A DNA stretch of 64,000 nucleotides from assembly GCA_033980235.1 (NCBI GenBank), contig CM067075.1, positions 11,382,292-11,446,291 of the forward strand, given 5' to 3'. Position 1 is the stretch's first letter, and each line of letters opens with the position of its first letter. Source of the DNA: Diadema setosum. Its lineage: Eukaryota > Echinodermata > Echinoidea > Diadematoida > Diadematidae. Under the pieces are notes generated by a model, which searched no databases, had not been told where the DNA came from, and was given only the letters and a program-made list of their open reading frames with translations. Positions 45,793 through 57,185 of this stretch are shown in pieces. Both the position numbers and the translations under genes were made by a program.

Positions 45793-47264
45793 CGAGACCT
45801 TTTTGCCCGTCGATAAGAGGCAGACAGGTTGGTAATCCAGCAGTGTGAAGGTAGTCAAGCGGTACATTGCATCCCCTTTCCACGGTCAACTATAACATGT
45901 GCCAATGAACGATGGAAATATCGATCGGGTGCGAGGTATGAATAGAGCGTGCGCTGATGAGCCCACAGAATCTTTTGTTCTACACAAAACCAGGTACCTG
46001 AAAGAGGTGACTGGGGAAAGCGAACCCACATATCTAACTGATCTCAGCCTTGATCGCTATGTGCATGTTCGTACGAGTTCACAGCAGAACAAGCAAAAAA
46101 CTAAATCAGGAAAAGGCACATAATACTGTCAAACACGCAATTTTCAAACAGAAAGAGAACAAATGCTAATAGAATTAACTCTATTTTTTTTTATTAAACC
46201 CACTTTTCTGAGCATTAAAACACAAAGAAACATGACTTTAGAATGACTTAAGAATGTCAACCGTGTTGTGAAAGCATACAGAAAATGTTGAGAAAACTAG
46301 AATTTGGGGTCATAGAGTAAACTATAATTTGGACTCATAGAGGTTGTTTGACACATGGATTAATAATGCATGCCAAGGTCCAATAAAACTATATTTCCTA
46401 CATGGAAGGAAGACTAATGTGACCATGAAAAAATTCTGTTGAATGCCATTCATTTGAACTGTTTTATGTGAATGGAGTGTATACTTTACCTCCAGAATAA
46501 ATCATCAAGTAACTCTTTTATGAAGAGGTTCATTGAAAGAGAGGTTGAAAATGGAGGAAAAATGTTTGTCTTAGGTAGGCCTATGTGATAATAAAGAGCA
46601 GATAATAACTGAAGTGAGAGATAGATTAGAGAAAAACGAAACAAAAAGAAATTAGAGATGGGGCGTAGAAGAGATAAAAAATGTAAAGAGATAGAGAGTA
46701 ATTCAAGGAGTTAAAAGTTGGGAGACAAAAATTAGTCGCAGAGAAGTAAAAAGAAAAAAGGTTTGGTAGAAGAGAGAGAGAGAGAGAGGGTGAGAGCTTT
46801 TTAAGCTTTTATACTTTAGTCAGAGTTGCGGGTGTGTTTTACCATGGACTGATTTTCTAAATTATCTCCCTGAAGCAAGCTTCGGCTCAATACATGAAAT
46901 AATCATAATTAATAGCGTCAGGTGATAGGAGATTTTTCGCCCCATGAAGTACAAAGTCTTATGTAACAGATCAAACCACCACGTGGCTTTCTACTCAGGT
47001 TAACCTTTAGGTCAGGGGCGGTCAGACCATGGGTCAGGTCCTTGGGCCACCAAATTTTTTTTGAAAAGTGTCATTTACAGGTGTATCTATGTCAAGATGT
47101 TGCAGCCCATGTGTCTGTCGATGAATATACTAACTTAGTCTTGCCATTCAGCAGAAGGATGGATGAAAAGGTCTGAATGAGTGCCTGAGAGTGAGTGTTG
47201 CGAGTTTGTTGAGGTTTATTTATGAGTAGATATGTCCAGCTTCCAATTCTTACTATGATAAAAC
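45793..47264. other. Unassigned, GA-rich in part
   Basis: (GA)n near 46770-46790 in a purine-rich zone 46600-46800. Short frames at 45800-46120 have no recognisable domain. Confidence 0.4.
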
Positions 47265-47830
47265 TTAAAGGGAAGATAAACCCCATGAACAATGTGGATT
47301 GAGTGAAAGCAGCAACATTAGTAGAACACATCAGTGAAAGTTTGAAGAAAATCGGACAATCGATGCAAAAGTTATGAATTTTTAAAGTTTTGGTGTTGGA
47401 ACCGCTGGATGAGGAGACTACTAGAGGTTATGACGTATGAGTGGACTACAATATCAAGAAAATATAAAGAAAATACTACAAAAATCCATTTTTCATGAAA
47501 ATTACAAATTCCATCAACTTGATATTGACATATGTTAAGGGTAGCAATTATTCCCCCTGCTTTCTGCAAGCGGTTGGTCTACTGCTCTTTCACAATTCTA
47601 GAAAAGTGAATTTTTGTTGAATATCCTTTATATTTTCTTTGTATTGTTGTCCACTCATACGTCATATCCTCTAGTAGTCTCCTCATCCAGCGGTTCCAAC
47701 ACCAAAACTTTAAAAATTCATAACTTTTGCATCGATTGTCCGATTTTTCTCAAACTTTCACTGATGTGTTCTACTAATGTTGCTGCTTTCACTCAATCCA
47801 CATTGCTCTTGGGGTTTACCTTCCCTTTAA
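47265..47830. repeat. Long-TIR MITE with TTAA ends
   Basis: Begins TTAAAGGGAAGATAAACCCC and ends with the complement CTTCCCTTTAA. Arms of ~200 bp (CAACATTAGTAGAACACATC, GAATTTTTAAAGTTTTGGTG and complements) flank a ~150-bp centre. TTAA at both ends suggests a Kolobok or piggyBac-type target. Confidence 0.85.
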
Positions 47831-48049
47831 TATTCTACTCATCAAAAAAAAAAAATAGGGGGGCAGGAATTTTAATCTTTTTCATTGTTTTTGGGGGGCT
47901 ACCAAATTTTTCTCTCTGTCCACCAAAAATTTGAAATTGATGATTTTGGTGGCCCTATCGGGCCACCAAATAAGAAAAGTTAGTGTGGAGCCCTGTGTTA
48001 GGGCTCTGATCATGGAGTTACCACTGAATAAAAGATGGACGGTGGCCAG

Positions 48050-48310
48050 CACCTAGCGTGTTGACAAGGTCTCGTGGCTGAAGATCGAGTCTAACTCGGC
48101 ACACCGAGAACTGCGAGAAAACGGATGAACGCGAGAGAGAGTGGCGTTCGGTCTCACGTTCATCCGTTGTCTCGCAGTTAGTCTCTTTCACAGCCACAAG
48201 GCCTTGCCAAAAAGGTTAATCGGTCTCGCATTCACCGGTTCTCTCGCAACTAGTCTCTTTCACAGCCACGAGGCCTTGCCAAAAGGCTAGCCAGCACCAC
48301 GCACGGTAGC
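48050..48310. repeat. Foldback with tandem arm
   Basis: ACTGCGAGAAAACGGATGAACG and its complement form the hairpin. The unit AGTCTCTTTCACAGCCAC with GAGGCCTTGCCAAAA occurs twice in tandem on the right. Confidence 0.65.
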
Positions 48311-48630
48311 CTTTTGTCAAGGCCCTCTCGCTGTATGGTGTAGCGAGCCCAGCCGAGTGGGTTATAGTGGCTATTGATATCATTTAATCATGAAAGAATT
48401 TTATTTTTGCGGATAGCCTGTAGTCACCCTAATCATGACTGCAGTGCATACATCGCCGGCAGGTAAGTTGAATAAGTGGATAAGCAACCCACAAGAAGAT
48501 TGGGAACATCAAGAAGAAAAAATGAAGAACAAAGAACAGGCATACACAAATATATAAAAAAAAAAGGACAAATGGGAAGAAAAAGACAGACGGGCTGAGT
48601 AGTCCAGTGTTATTGTTCCATTACTCATAG

Positions 48631-48808
48631 CAGTGGTGGATCTAGAGTAAGTGCGCACACAGAACTCAGTGCTGTGGGTGCACCGGGCGGACACCCCTCT
48701 TATTTTTGGTTAAAACAAAAGAAATAAACACGAAGGACAGATGTGTCCGGGCCCCTTTAATTTTGCAAAGGCGTGATCCCCTGTATGAAATTCCTGGATC
48801 CGCCCCTG
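48631..48808. repeat. CAGTGGCGGATCCAGG-type MITE, copy 1
   Basis: Ends CAGTGGTGGATCTAGAG and CTGGATCCGCCCCTG, the common hAT-like terminus; 178 bp, no coding. No clear target duplication. Confidence 0.7.
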
Positions 48809-49194
48809 AATAGAATTAGTATTTCGAGTGGAAATTCTCATCACGTGTAACTTTAACACTTATCCATTCATGACATTGATTGACATTAACGAACATTTTG
48901 TTTCTCTTTATAATAGTATATCAAAAGTGTTCATTAGGCAGTATGAACGTACATTAGCGAACAAAATTTGTAGTTCGAATCATGCGATTATTAAATGGTA
49001 CATGTTCCCAAGAGTCAGTCCTCTATGTTTGTTTGTTTGTTTTGTTCTATGTTGTTTGTTCGTTTGTTTGTTTTTATTTTGCTTTTGGCGTCCGGACATA
49101 AGTACCGATTATTGCAGTTGAATTGCCGGACGCTGTAGATACACGTGTACGTTCACCTCCATTGTGAGGACGGTAAAGCGTGCTACCTTCTTGC

Positions 49195-49735
49195 GAGTAC
49201 ACGTAAGACGCGATAATTGATTTGTTTCTGTTTTACTCGCTTAGACTCTTATACCATGGACCCTACCGTAGGGTCCATGCTTATACTGATGTCGGACACC
49301 GAAGAACGTATTCCGAATCACTTGCCATTTCAGTGTATTAAAGGGAGAAATAAAGGTGCAGCATCTTAAGTACAGCGCTATAATTGACCAGCTTTGTGAC
49401 CGACTTAAACTAAGACGCTTTTGACCTTTTTTTTTTTTTGCTTTGTTTCACCAACCACTCACCAATGAACTTTTATAGTGATGTCGCACACCTAAGAGCG
49501 TATTCAAAATCAATGGCCCATTCAGTGTATTAGTATGACGGAGTATAAAAAGTGGAGCTTCAAAGCGTTCATTGTCCAGCTAATTGTTGGCCGTCTTACA
49601 CGTAAGACGCTATTGATTCTTTATCTCTGTTTTATCCACCTTTTAACAATGGACTTTTCTCGTGATCTCGCACACCTTATAAACAGCGTTTTCAAAGTCA
49701 ATTGCCCTTTTACTGTATTCGAGGGACAGCGCTAA
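49195..49735. repeat. Three diverged ~190-bp tandem units
   Basis: Each unit carries GTAAGACGC or AAGACGC, then TTGTTTC/TTTTA-type text, GATGTCGCACACC or GATGTCGGACACC, a CATTTCAGTGTATTA-like phrase and AGCGCT or AAGCG...CCAGCT. Units start near 49205, 49405 and 49600. Unit 1 contains the palindromic insert at 49255. Confidence 0.75.
49248..49286. repeat. Micro-palindrome of a second family: 25-bp insert with duplication CTTATAC
   Basis: Insert 49255-49279 has arms CATGGACCCTA / TAGGGTCCATG around CCG. CTTATAC is at 49248-49254 and 49280-49286. Neighbouring tandem units read TTTTATAGTGATGTCGCACA without an insert. Confidence 0.85.
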
Positions 49736-49737
49736 TT

Positions 49738-50230
49738 GGCCAGCTTGTAAAAGCCAGTGTGACTAGTGTGTCATTTTCTCACCTTGTTTAAGCCAGCGTG
49801 ACAAGTGTATCATTACCGGGATTTTGCTCAGCTTGTAAAAGCCATCGTGACTCGTTTATTATTTACTCAGCTTGTTTAAGCCAGCGTGACTCGTGTATCA
49901 TTTTCTCAGCTTGTCGCCCAAAGTGACTCGTGTAACATTTTCTCAGCTTGTTTAAGCCAGCGTAACACGTGTATCATTTGCTCAGCTTGTAAAAACCATC
50001 GCGACTCTTTTATGATTGGCTCAGCTTGTTTAAGCCAGCGTGACTCGTGTATTATTTTCTCAGCTTGTTTAAGCCAACGTGACTCGTGTATCATTTTCTC
50101 AGCTTGTTTCAGCCAGCGTGACACGTGTATCATTTTTTTTCAGCTTGTAAAAGCTAACGTGACTCGTGTATAATTTTCTCAACTTGTAAAGAAAAAGCCG
50201 GCGTGACTCTTTTTTATTATCTGGAAGTCA
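49738..50230. repeat. 39-bp minisatellite, about 12 units
   Basis: Unit of the type CAGCTTGTTTAAGCCAGCGT then GACTCGTGTATCATTTTCT. Because 39 is a multiple of 3, both strands keep open frames: plus 49886-50173 with a 13-residue period (ACLSQRDSCIIFS), minus 49906-50133 (IHESRWLKQAEKM). I treat both as non-coding. Confidence 0.92.
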
Positions 50231-50458
50231 GCGTGCCTCTTGGATTAATTTTCCTTGCTCATCGAAAAAAGCAGGGCGAGTGACGTGTACTCTGTCGTTT
50301 CTATGTTATAAATATACTCTTAATATACTTAATATACTTTTATACGTGCCATGCCACGTCTGAGCGATGCCGACCGTGAGAAGGTCATACACTGGTGTAT
50401 ACAGTCCATCTCTGAGTCTGTTGGGTGTAAGGTCGCATGCACTGAATGTTTGATGTGT

Positions 50459-50492
<34 letters not shown>

Positions 50493-50539
50493 GAGGCAAG
50501 ATGGGGGAATGCTTCATCTATGGATAACCGGAAGGTTAA

Positions 50540-50554
50540 CATACCGCTGAACGT

Positions 50555-50599
<45 letters not shown>

Positions 50600-50687
50600 G
50601 AATATATATATATATACAGCTGTATATACATATATATATCGATACATATATATAAAGCAGTGTATACGCGTACATATATATACAATG

Positions 50688-50743
<56 letters not shown>

Positions 50744-50754
50744 CATAAAGATGA
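50540..50754. repeat. (TA)n-rich microsatellite
   Basis: Interrupted TATATA arrays; further ones at 51078-51100, 51334-51404, 51540-51612 and 51864-51903. (GT)n at 50463-50492. Confidence 0.95.
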
Positions 50755-50946
50755 GTAACAAAATTGCAACAAAGTTGCAACAAAGTTCATGCTATATTCC
50801 CCTACGGTTTATTTCTTGACACAAATTTTCGAGCGTCTCGCCGCCCTTTCTCAAGTGTTGATACTTGAGTGCTAGAAAGGTCAAAATTTGTGTCAAAAAA
50901 TAAACCATTGGTGAATACAGCATGAACTCTGTGGCAATTTTGTTAA
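50755..50946. repeat. ~192-bp palindromic element, copy 1
   Basis: Arms GTAACAAAATTGCAACAAAG... and complement, with ACACAAATTTT and CTCAAGTGTTGATACTTGAG at the centre. More diverged than copy 2 at 51631. Bordered by (TA)n. Confidence 0.8.
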
Positions 50947-51331
50947 TTATCTTTTCATCTTCATTTCATTTCATGTCATTTTTATTTCATTTCCGGCCAA
51001 AGCATATAATATGACAATTTCATATAAACAAATTAAAAAAATCTTGCCAACACGTGGAGTACCTTATCAACATTGTAATATATATATATATATATATACA
51101 TATTACATCATATATCAGATGAGAGTTTCTTCACTTTGTCTCCCTTCATTAAATTTGTTGCGATCGCAACTGCTGAGCTTTATACCTTTTCCGACAGGTC
51201 ATGTTTGCTAACCAGATCAGCAGGTGTAAAGCCATCTATACAAAATTTAATTTGTAGACGGAGACGAAGTGAAGAAACTCGCATTTGAACCTTCATCCCT
51301 TTAAATGAATAAATAAATAGAATAAATATAT

Positions 51332-51408
<77 letters not shown>

Positions 51409-51560
51409 ATCATCTCTATCGAGTGAAACTTTTTTTAAAGAAAGTTAGTTTCCATCGGGCTTCGATCCCCGAGACCTTGGGATAACTAGACCGGTTTTCT
51501 TGAATAAAGAAACGATTCAATCAAAAAATATATATGTTTATATAATGTATATATATATAC

Positions 51561-51618
<58 letters not shown>

Positions 51619-51630
51619 CTATTTATGTAA

Positions 51631-51822
51631 GTAACAAAGCTGCAACAAAGTTCATGCTGTATTCACCAACGGTTTATTTCTTCACACAAATTTTCTCGAG
51701 TCTCGCCGCCCTTCTCAAGTGTTGATATATCAACACTTGAGAAAGGGCGGCGAGACGCAAAATTTGTGTGAAGAAATAAACCGTTGGTGAATACAGCATG
51801 AACTTTGTTGCGGCTTTGTTAC
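51631..51822. repeat. ~192-bp palindromic element, copy 2
   Basis: Near-perfect palindrome centred on GTGTTGATATATCAACAC (51719-51736). Arms include CACCAACGGTTTATTTCTTC and CTCGCCGCCC. Bordered by (TA)n on both sides. Confidence 0.9.
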
Positions 51823-51858
51823 TTATCTTTTTTCTTGCCAACACGTGGACTACCTTAT

Positions 51859-51903
<45 letters not shown>

Positions 51904-51905
<2 letters not shown>

Positions 51906-52344
51906 AATATAGATATACATGTATAATGCCCGTGTTTTGTTTCAAGCACGACAGCTAACAGCGCACTTGCTCCTTTGTGAAAAGTCGTAGCCTTCTGATT
52001 CTGATCATTATCAAAGGGGCATGTTGGTCCATAAGTCATCACATGAAACGTTTTAAATCCACATATGACTTCGCTCTCTTCTATAGCAATCTAGTATAGT
52101 TGTCAGTATTTTGCCAAGATTACAAAACTTTCGAGACGGAAACTGTTGATATACAGACCTATCCTTCTGCTTCTGCTTACGACAATGTGTAAGCTCTACA
52201 TATATTTCAAGGCTTTGGGGGAATATCAGAAAGGACAATGAATGTGTGCGTGTGTGTTTTTTTTTTTTTTTTCAAGAGAGGAGACCCCGTGTAGATCTTT
52301 TTTTTTTCCGAGGCCCCCCCCCCCAAAAAAAAAAAAAAAAAATT
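51904..52344. other. Unassigned DNA with homopolymers
   Basis: T run at 52257-52272, C run and A run at 52313-52342 leading into the next MITE. No gene recognised. Confidence 0.5.
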
Positions 52345-53010
52345 GTTGTATTGGCGTAACACACCCGACCCTACTTTCTTTGTTATTTTTTTTTTTTTGC
52401 TATCGATATCAAGTATCTTGTTGATTGCGATCACGATCGCAAAAACCCGAAAGTGGAAACGGCTCTGGGGATATCGGATGTACGAAGGAGAGATCTAGCT
52501 TGCGACTCGACTCGCATAGCCTCGCTTGATCAGTACTACAGTAGTTGTTTCCCACACGGACGCGTATTCTATCAAGATTTATACAGTGAATACTTAGCAT
52601 TCAGACTGCAATGTACTATGTGTAGTATTGTGCAGCGTTTCGCCATAGGTTCTTCTGTGGAGAACTTACGCGCATCTCTATATGTGGGACTGTATAGAGA
52701 TCGCCGTGTGCGATGAAAAGATCGTACACATGGGGTCAATTTGCACCTATCTTATCTAATTCAAAATAGTAAAATATGAAGTGAAAACATTCAGGATAGG
52801 GATTTCAACATCTTTAAATTCTGTGAAGGGGTATAATTCCAGTAATATCGGCCCCATAAATGATTTGTAGAATAGATGAACGCAGCAAATTCGGTGCGGC
52901 AGTTGTGACTGTTTACTGAGCCCGAGTTGTACGTAAAATGCACGTAAAAAAAAAAAAAAAAAAAAAAAAAAACTACCCTATTTGAAAATCTCATGTTACG
53001 CCAAAGCAAC
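52345..53010. repeat. MITE with GTTGTATTGGCGTAAC ends, copy 2 (empty at site D)
   Basis: TIRs at 52345-52360 and 52995-53010 (GTTACGCCAAAGCAAC). Colinear with 41008-41726. At 52525-52531 it has one CTTGATC followed by AGTAC, the uninterrupted state of micro-palindrome site D. Confidence 0.88.
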
Positions 53011-53159
53011 TTCTCTCTCTCTCTCTCTCTTTTTTTTTTTTTTTTTGGGGGGGGGGGGGGGGGCTTAGTGGACTCGCGCGATGCGATCGAGAAGACCTCG
53101 CGCTACCGCCAATGATGAGAGAGTGAGAAAAAAGAAAAGAGTCCCGCATCGGGACTAGC

Positions 53160-53508
53160 AGGATGCTGGATTCGCACGGATTCGCACGGTAGCGTGCCAA
53201 CACCACGCACGGTACCGTGCCAACACCTCGCACGGTACCGTGCCAATTAGTACGCACTCGACGGTGGCACGCAGCCGCACGGAGGCGCACTGACTGGCAC
53301 GCAGCCGCACGGGGGCGCACGAGGGGGCACGAAGGCGCACGAGGTCGCACGGGGTCGCACGGGGGCGTACAGAAGCGCACGCACCCGCACGAGGCCGTCC
53401 GAAATGGCACGGAGCCGCACGCACCCGTGCGAAACCGCACGCAGCCGCACGAAGCAGCCCCGTGCGCACTGCGTGCGGGAGTAACATAACATAATGGTCT
53501 GACTGTAG
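53160..53508 (-). repeat. GC-rich array with 10-bp period, copy 2
   Basis: Inverted relative to 30307. Successive 10-bp units near 53337-53458 read GCACGAGGTC, GCACGGGGTC, GCACGGGGGC, GTACAGAAGC, GCACGCACCC, GCACGAGGCC and so on. The end GACTGTAG (53501-53508) matches the start of copy 1. Confidence 0.9.
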
Positions 53509-54599
53509 TTACCATGTGACGTCACAGCGGGAGGGGGCAGGGGCTAGACTGCCCCTAATGAATTTCAAAAATTCACAAGGGAGATTCAAAAATTCACAAG
53601 GGAAAATAAAAGGAGAGGAAAGAAGAAAGAAAGGGGAAGGGAAAGGGAAAAGAAAGAAGAGGAAAACTGAAGGACGAAATGAGAAAGAAGAAAGGGAAAA
53701 TATTTTTTTCAAGAAAAATGTAATATAAAAGGAAAGAGAAAAGAAAAAAAAGCTAGAGTCCTTTTTACTCGTCCATCAGGGTTGCCGCACGCTGAGTGTC
53801 CATGACTGGCTATGGCTCCATTGCAATTGCTACTCCTTCGCTTCTTTGCCATCTTTTTCGGAATGAAGCGTGTCGTCAACAAATTACAAAAATGCGTTCA
53901 GCAGAAGCAAAACATATGCGAGAAACACAGTCCAAAGAATGCAAAGCAAAAGTTCTCCTCAAATTGGGATGTTGTTTGACTGTTTGTTAGTTACAAGACC
54001 ATTTCAAAATTTCTCTCAGGATCTGAAGTTGATTTAAATTAGAGACAACACAAAACATGTCGATAGAAATTGTTCTGGTCAACGATCCTGCAACTAAAAG
54101 AGATCACCTAATAACCTCCCATTGAGCTAACCCTAAAAAACAACAACCCTTTGTGATACATGTATCTCTCTTTCATGCTAAGAGCAGGAGTACATTGAAA
54201 AAATAGCCAGCGACAAGGGTATTTGTTTAAAGCGTACACGCAATCCAAAACATCCCTAACGGGCTTTTTATTTTGTTTGTTTACTGGTTTTTTTTTTTTA
54301 TTTATGTATGATTTTGCATTAAAAAAGAAAGAAAGAAAGAGAAAGAAACAAAAATAAACAAACAAAAAGAAAAGGGAAAGGAGAAGAGAAGAGAAAGAGC
54401 GAGGATTAAAAAAAAAAAAAGATTGCCCCATGATTATAAACCTATATGTGGGTCTAAAATTTACATTATTTCCTACTGCGAAAAAGAATACGTGGATAAT
54501 GGATTTGTTATTGGGTTTCTTGGGGGGGTGGGGGGTGTTAAAACATGGCCAGAAGAAATCTACGATTTTAAATCGGTAGTTAATCATGATGATACCCCA
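53509..54599. other. Unassigned, purine-rich in part
   Basis: AATTCACAAGGGA repeated at 53570-53600, then a purine-rich GGAAAG stretch to 53755. T, A and G runs at 54290, 54408 and 54520. No gene recognised. Confidence 0.45.
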
Positions 54600-54893
54600 C
54601 TTATTACTTTGATAACACTATAATTGATTTAGCAATGTTACAGTTCGCTGAATTATGTTAATGGTAATGTTTCATAGATACGTATTTTCTGATTTTGCTA
54701 TTCATGTGTTTGTTATTTTGTCAATTGTAAAAGTCATATTAGTTTGTTATTTTGAAAATTGTGAAAGTCATATTATTTCGTTATTTCCTCAATTGTGAAA
54801 GTCATATACTATTTGTCGAAAATTTATTGTAATCCTTTTTGTTTGGATCAGATCAATAAACTCAACTGAATTGAATTGAATTGAATTGAACAC
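54600..54893 (+). repeat. LINE 3' end with (TTGAA)n tail and 40-bp triplication
   Basis: Ends in AATAAACTCAACTGAATTGA and further TTGAA units. Upstream, GTTATTTTGTCAATTGTAAA and AGTCATATTA-like text is repeated three times (54708-54815). Confidence 0.6.
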
Positions 54894-55209
54894 ATGGGCG
54901 TCGGAGCGAGAGGCAAAGTGGGCCCTTGCCTCCCCCCCCCCCCCAAAGAATTTTTCTTCGGGGGGAATGAATGTGCCTCCGGAAGGTTAAGAAATAATTA
55001 ATAAATCAATTAATTAAAGACAAAATTAAAAAATAAGGCACTTTTCTTGTCTAAAACTTGTCAATGATACAACTGAAAAATTGCGAAATTTTCGCCCCTG
55101 CTGGACGGGGCGCTTAAAATTAATGTATTTCAATTTTAATTCAATTTTTATTCCAGCGCTGACGGTGTCGTGTTTGATGTTCTTAACTTTATATGTGAAC
55201 GGTACTTCA
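54894..55209. other. Unassigned DNA
   Basis: A 14-C run at 54932-54945. No gene recognised. Confidence 0.4.
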
Positions 55210-55566
55210 CAGGGGCGGATCCAGGAATTTCGTAAAGGGGAGGCACCTCTTATATGGAAAATTCATTAGCACTTTCGTCCCTGACGAAGGGGGAGGCCCC
55301 CGAAAATTCGGATTTTGAATTAAAATCAATGCAATTGGCATTTAATGCATTCCTCTATGGTAACATTATGTTATATATAACATGCTATTGTGAACAATGG
55401 TCCACAAGGCGTGACACCAAGTATCAAAATCATGCATACTTTATAATATTAAAGGGGGGCTCACGCCCACCCCCATATTTTTTCTTTTTATTTCTTTTGT
55501 TTTAACAAAAAAAAAGGGGGCGCACAGGTGCGCCCGGTGCCGCCCCCCCCCCCCGATCCGCCACTG
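55210..55566. repeat. CAGTGGCGGATCCAGG-type MITE, copy 2
   Basis: Ends CAGGGGCGGATCCAGGAATT and CGATCCGCCACTG, same family as 48631. Contains AAAGGGGAGGCACCTCTTAT. No coding. Confidence 0.75.
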
Positions 55567-56877
55567 CTTCATTCTTTAAATATCACTTAATTTTGTTCTC
55601 ATCATGGAAGACGTAGTGTATTTATAGATTCTGGACTCTTTTCATGAGATCTATATTATCAAGCTATTAAACCTGCAAGCGTTAAGTCGAGTGATGGCGC
55701 AATCCCCGAATCCTGAGAACAGCAGAAAAAAAAGTCTAGATGTTGCCTTTTAGCAGACGACAGAGGTCAAAAATTCACGCACTTGTAATTCACGTGTCCA
55801 CTGATCTCTCCGTAACTACCATCAGTGGTACGCTCTATCAAAACGAAGAAAAATAAGGCGACTATTATTTTTTTCTTTCTCCTTTTCTCGGGATCGCGCC
55901 ATCACTCGACTTGAAGCGTACAGGTTTAATAGCTTGAGTTCAGATTTCATAAAAACAGTTCAGACTCTAGACTATAAAAGAAGTATAGACAAGGCATACA
56001 ATAATACTGCCTTGTAAGATGTGAGAACACGATTTCCCTTTGGGCTTTTGCGTTTTTCACCCGCCTTTGTCATAACTGCGAAAATTCAGACATGCGGAAA
56101 TGTTGAAAAAAAAGGCAGCAACGTATATGGATGGAACAGAAAAGACAGACTGCTTCTGTCATACTGGCTGCATTCACAGTTTTAATAAAGATTTATCAAG
56201 AGAAACACTCGCTATACTTAATTTTTCTCCATCTCGTCCTCCTTTTTCCGATTTTACAGGCAACAAGGTGATTTTTGCCTGGTTTTTCCAGCGCGCCTTG
56301 TAAGTGACACTACCACAATAGTGTGTATAAAAACATCCAATATTTCAAGTCTTGGGGAGCGCGGAATGGTGGGAGGCGGGGGGGGGGGGGAGTCAAGGAT
56401 CAATGATAACACTCCCTCCCCTCTCCAATGGGAAGAATCTCTGGGCGTATAACCCTTGCGTAGTCATGGTTTGTCGTGATTTTTTTTAAAGATTTTTTTC
56501 TTTCTGTTAAGACCAGAAAAATGTGTACGTGTGTGTGTGTGGGGGGGGGGGGGCTGCACCCCTCCCCCAATTCTGCGGTTTCTGCAAGGGATTTATTGCA
56601 CAGCATATTTATAATCTAATGGTCATTATGTCTGGTAGAATATCAATAGAGGAAGGAAAGAGAAAAAAGTAAGAAATCGCAGGTATGGCAGGTGCTAACA
56701 TTCTGAAGAACTTCTAGATGGAGGGATTTCTTGTTGTCAGATGAGGATAAACATATAGGCGAATATGTACAGATTCTTGTTGGACGCCCACATTCACAAA
56801 GTCATGCAGCCATAATCATATTAATTATGACGACAAGATACATGTATACTAATGCAACCTTTCCCACCCGGTGATCG
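55567..56877. other. Unassigned DNA
   Basis: Short inverted echoes (TATCAAGCTATTAAACCTGC at 55648 versus CAGGTTTAATAGCTTGA at 55920) suggest a diverged foldback of ~290 bp. G runs at 56378 and 56540. No gene recognised. Confidence 0.45.
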
Positions 56878-57185
56878 TAAGTTGGCGCATGCAGTCGGTA
56901 GCGCGTCTGCCTCAAGATCCAAAGGACATGGGTTCGATTCTCGAGTGATCGTTGTGTGTAATCATACCGTCCCCTCTATATAGGAAGAGGCAAAACACTG
57001 TCCCTCGGGGTAATGAGGTCCCGTTTGTGAGAGAGTAACAGCTCATCCATGTAAAAGATCCCGCTTCATTCATACATTGCAAGGAGGGCCTCACATCCAC
57101 ATGGATCCCATGGAAGACCAGCTATAGTGCAGCTGAATGGAGGCTATCCAATCGTCTCAGATTGAAATATGAAACAAACAAGGGT
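56878..57185 (+). repeat. tRNA-derived SINE
   Basis: The head TTGGCGCATGCAGTCGGTAG with GCGCGTCTGCCTC resembles a tRNA A-box and anticodon arm, and GGGTTCGATTC is a B-box, an internal pol III promoter. The body matches 10640-11215 and the end is AAATATGAAACAAACAAG. It does not fold as an intact tRNA. Confidence 0.8.

Noticed and set aside
45677..46123. 70-aa minus and 74-aa plus frames around micro-palindrome E
   Set aside because: They look somewhat protein-like but have no recognisable family, and one owes part of its length to the palindrome.
53136..53156. AGTCCCGCATCGGGACT palindrome as another micro-insert
   Set aside because: Flanking bases are not a 7-bp duplication and the ends are not CA...TG.
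56878..56952. tRNA gene
   Set aside because: A- and B-box-like sequences are present, but the acceptor stem does not pair and the sequence continues into a SINE body with a second copy in the window.
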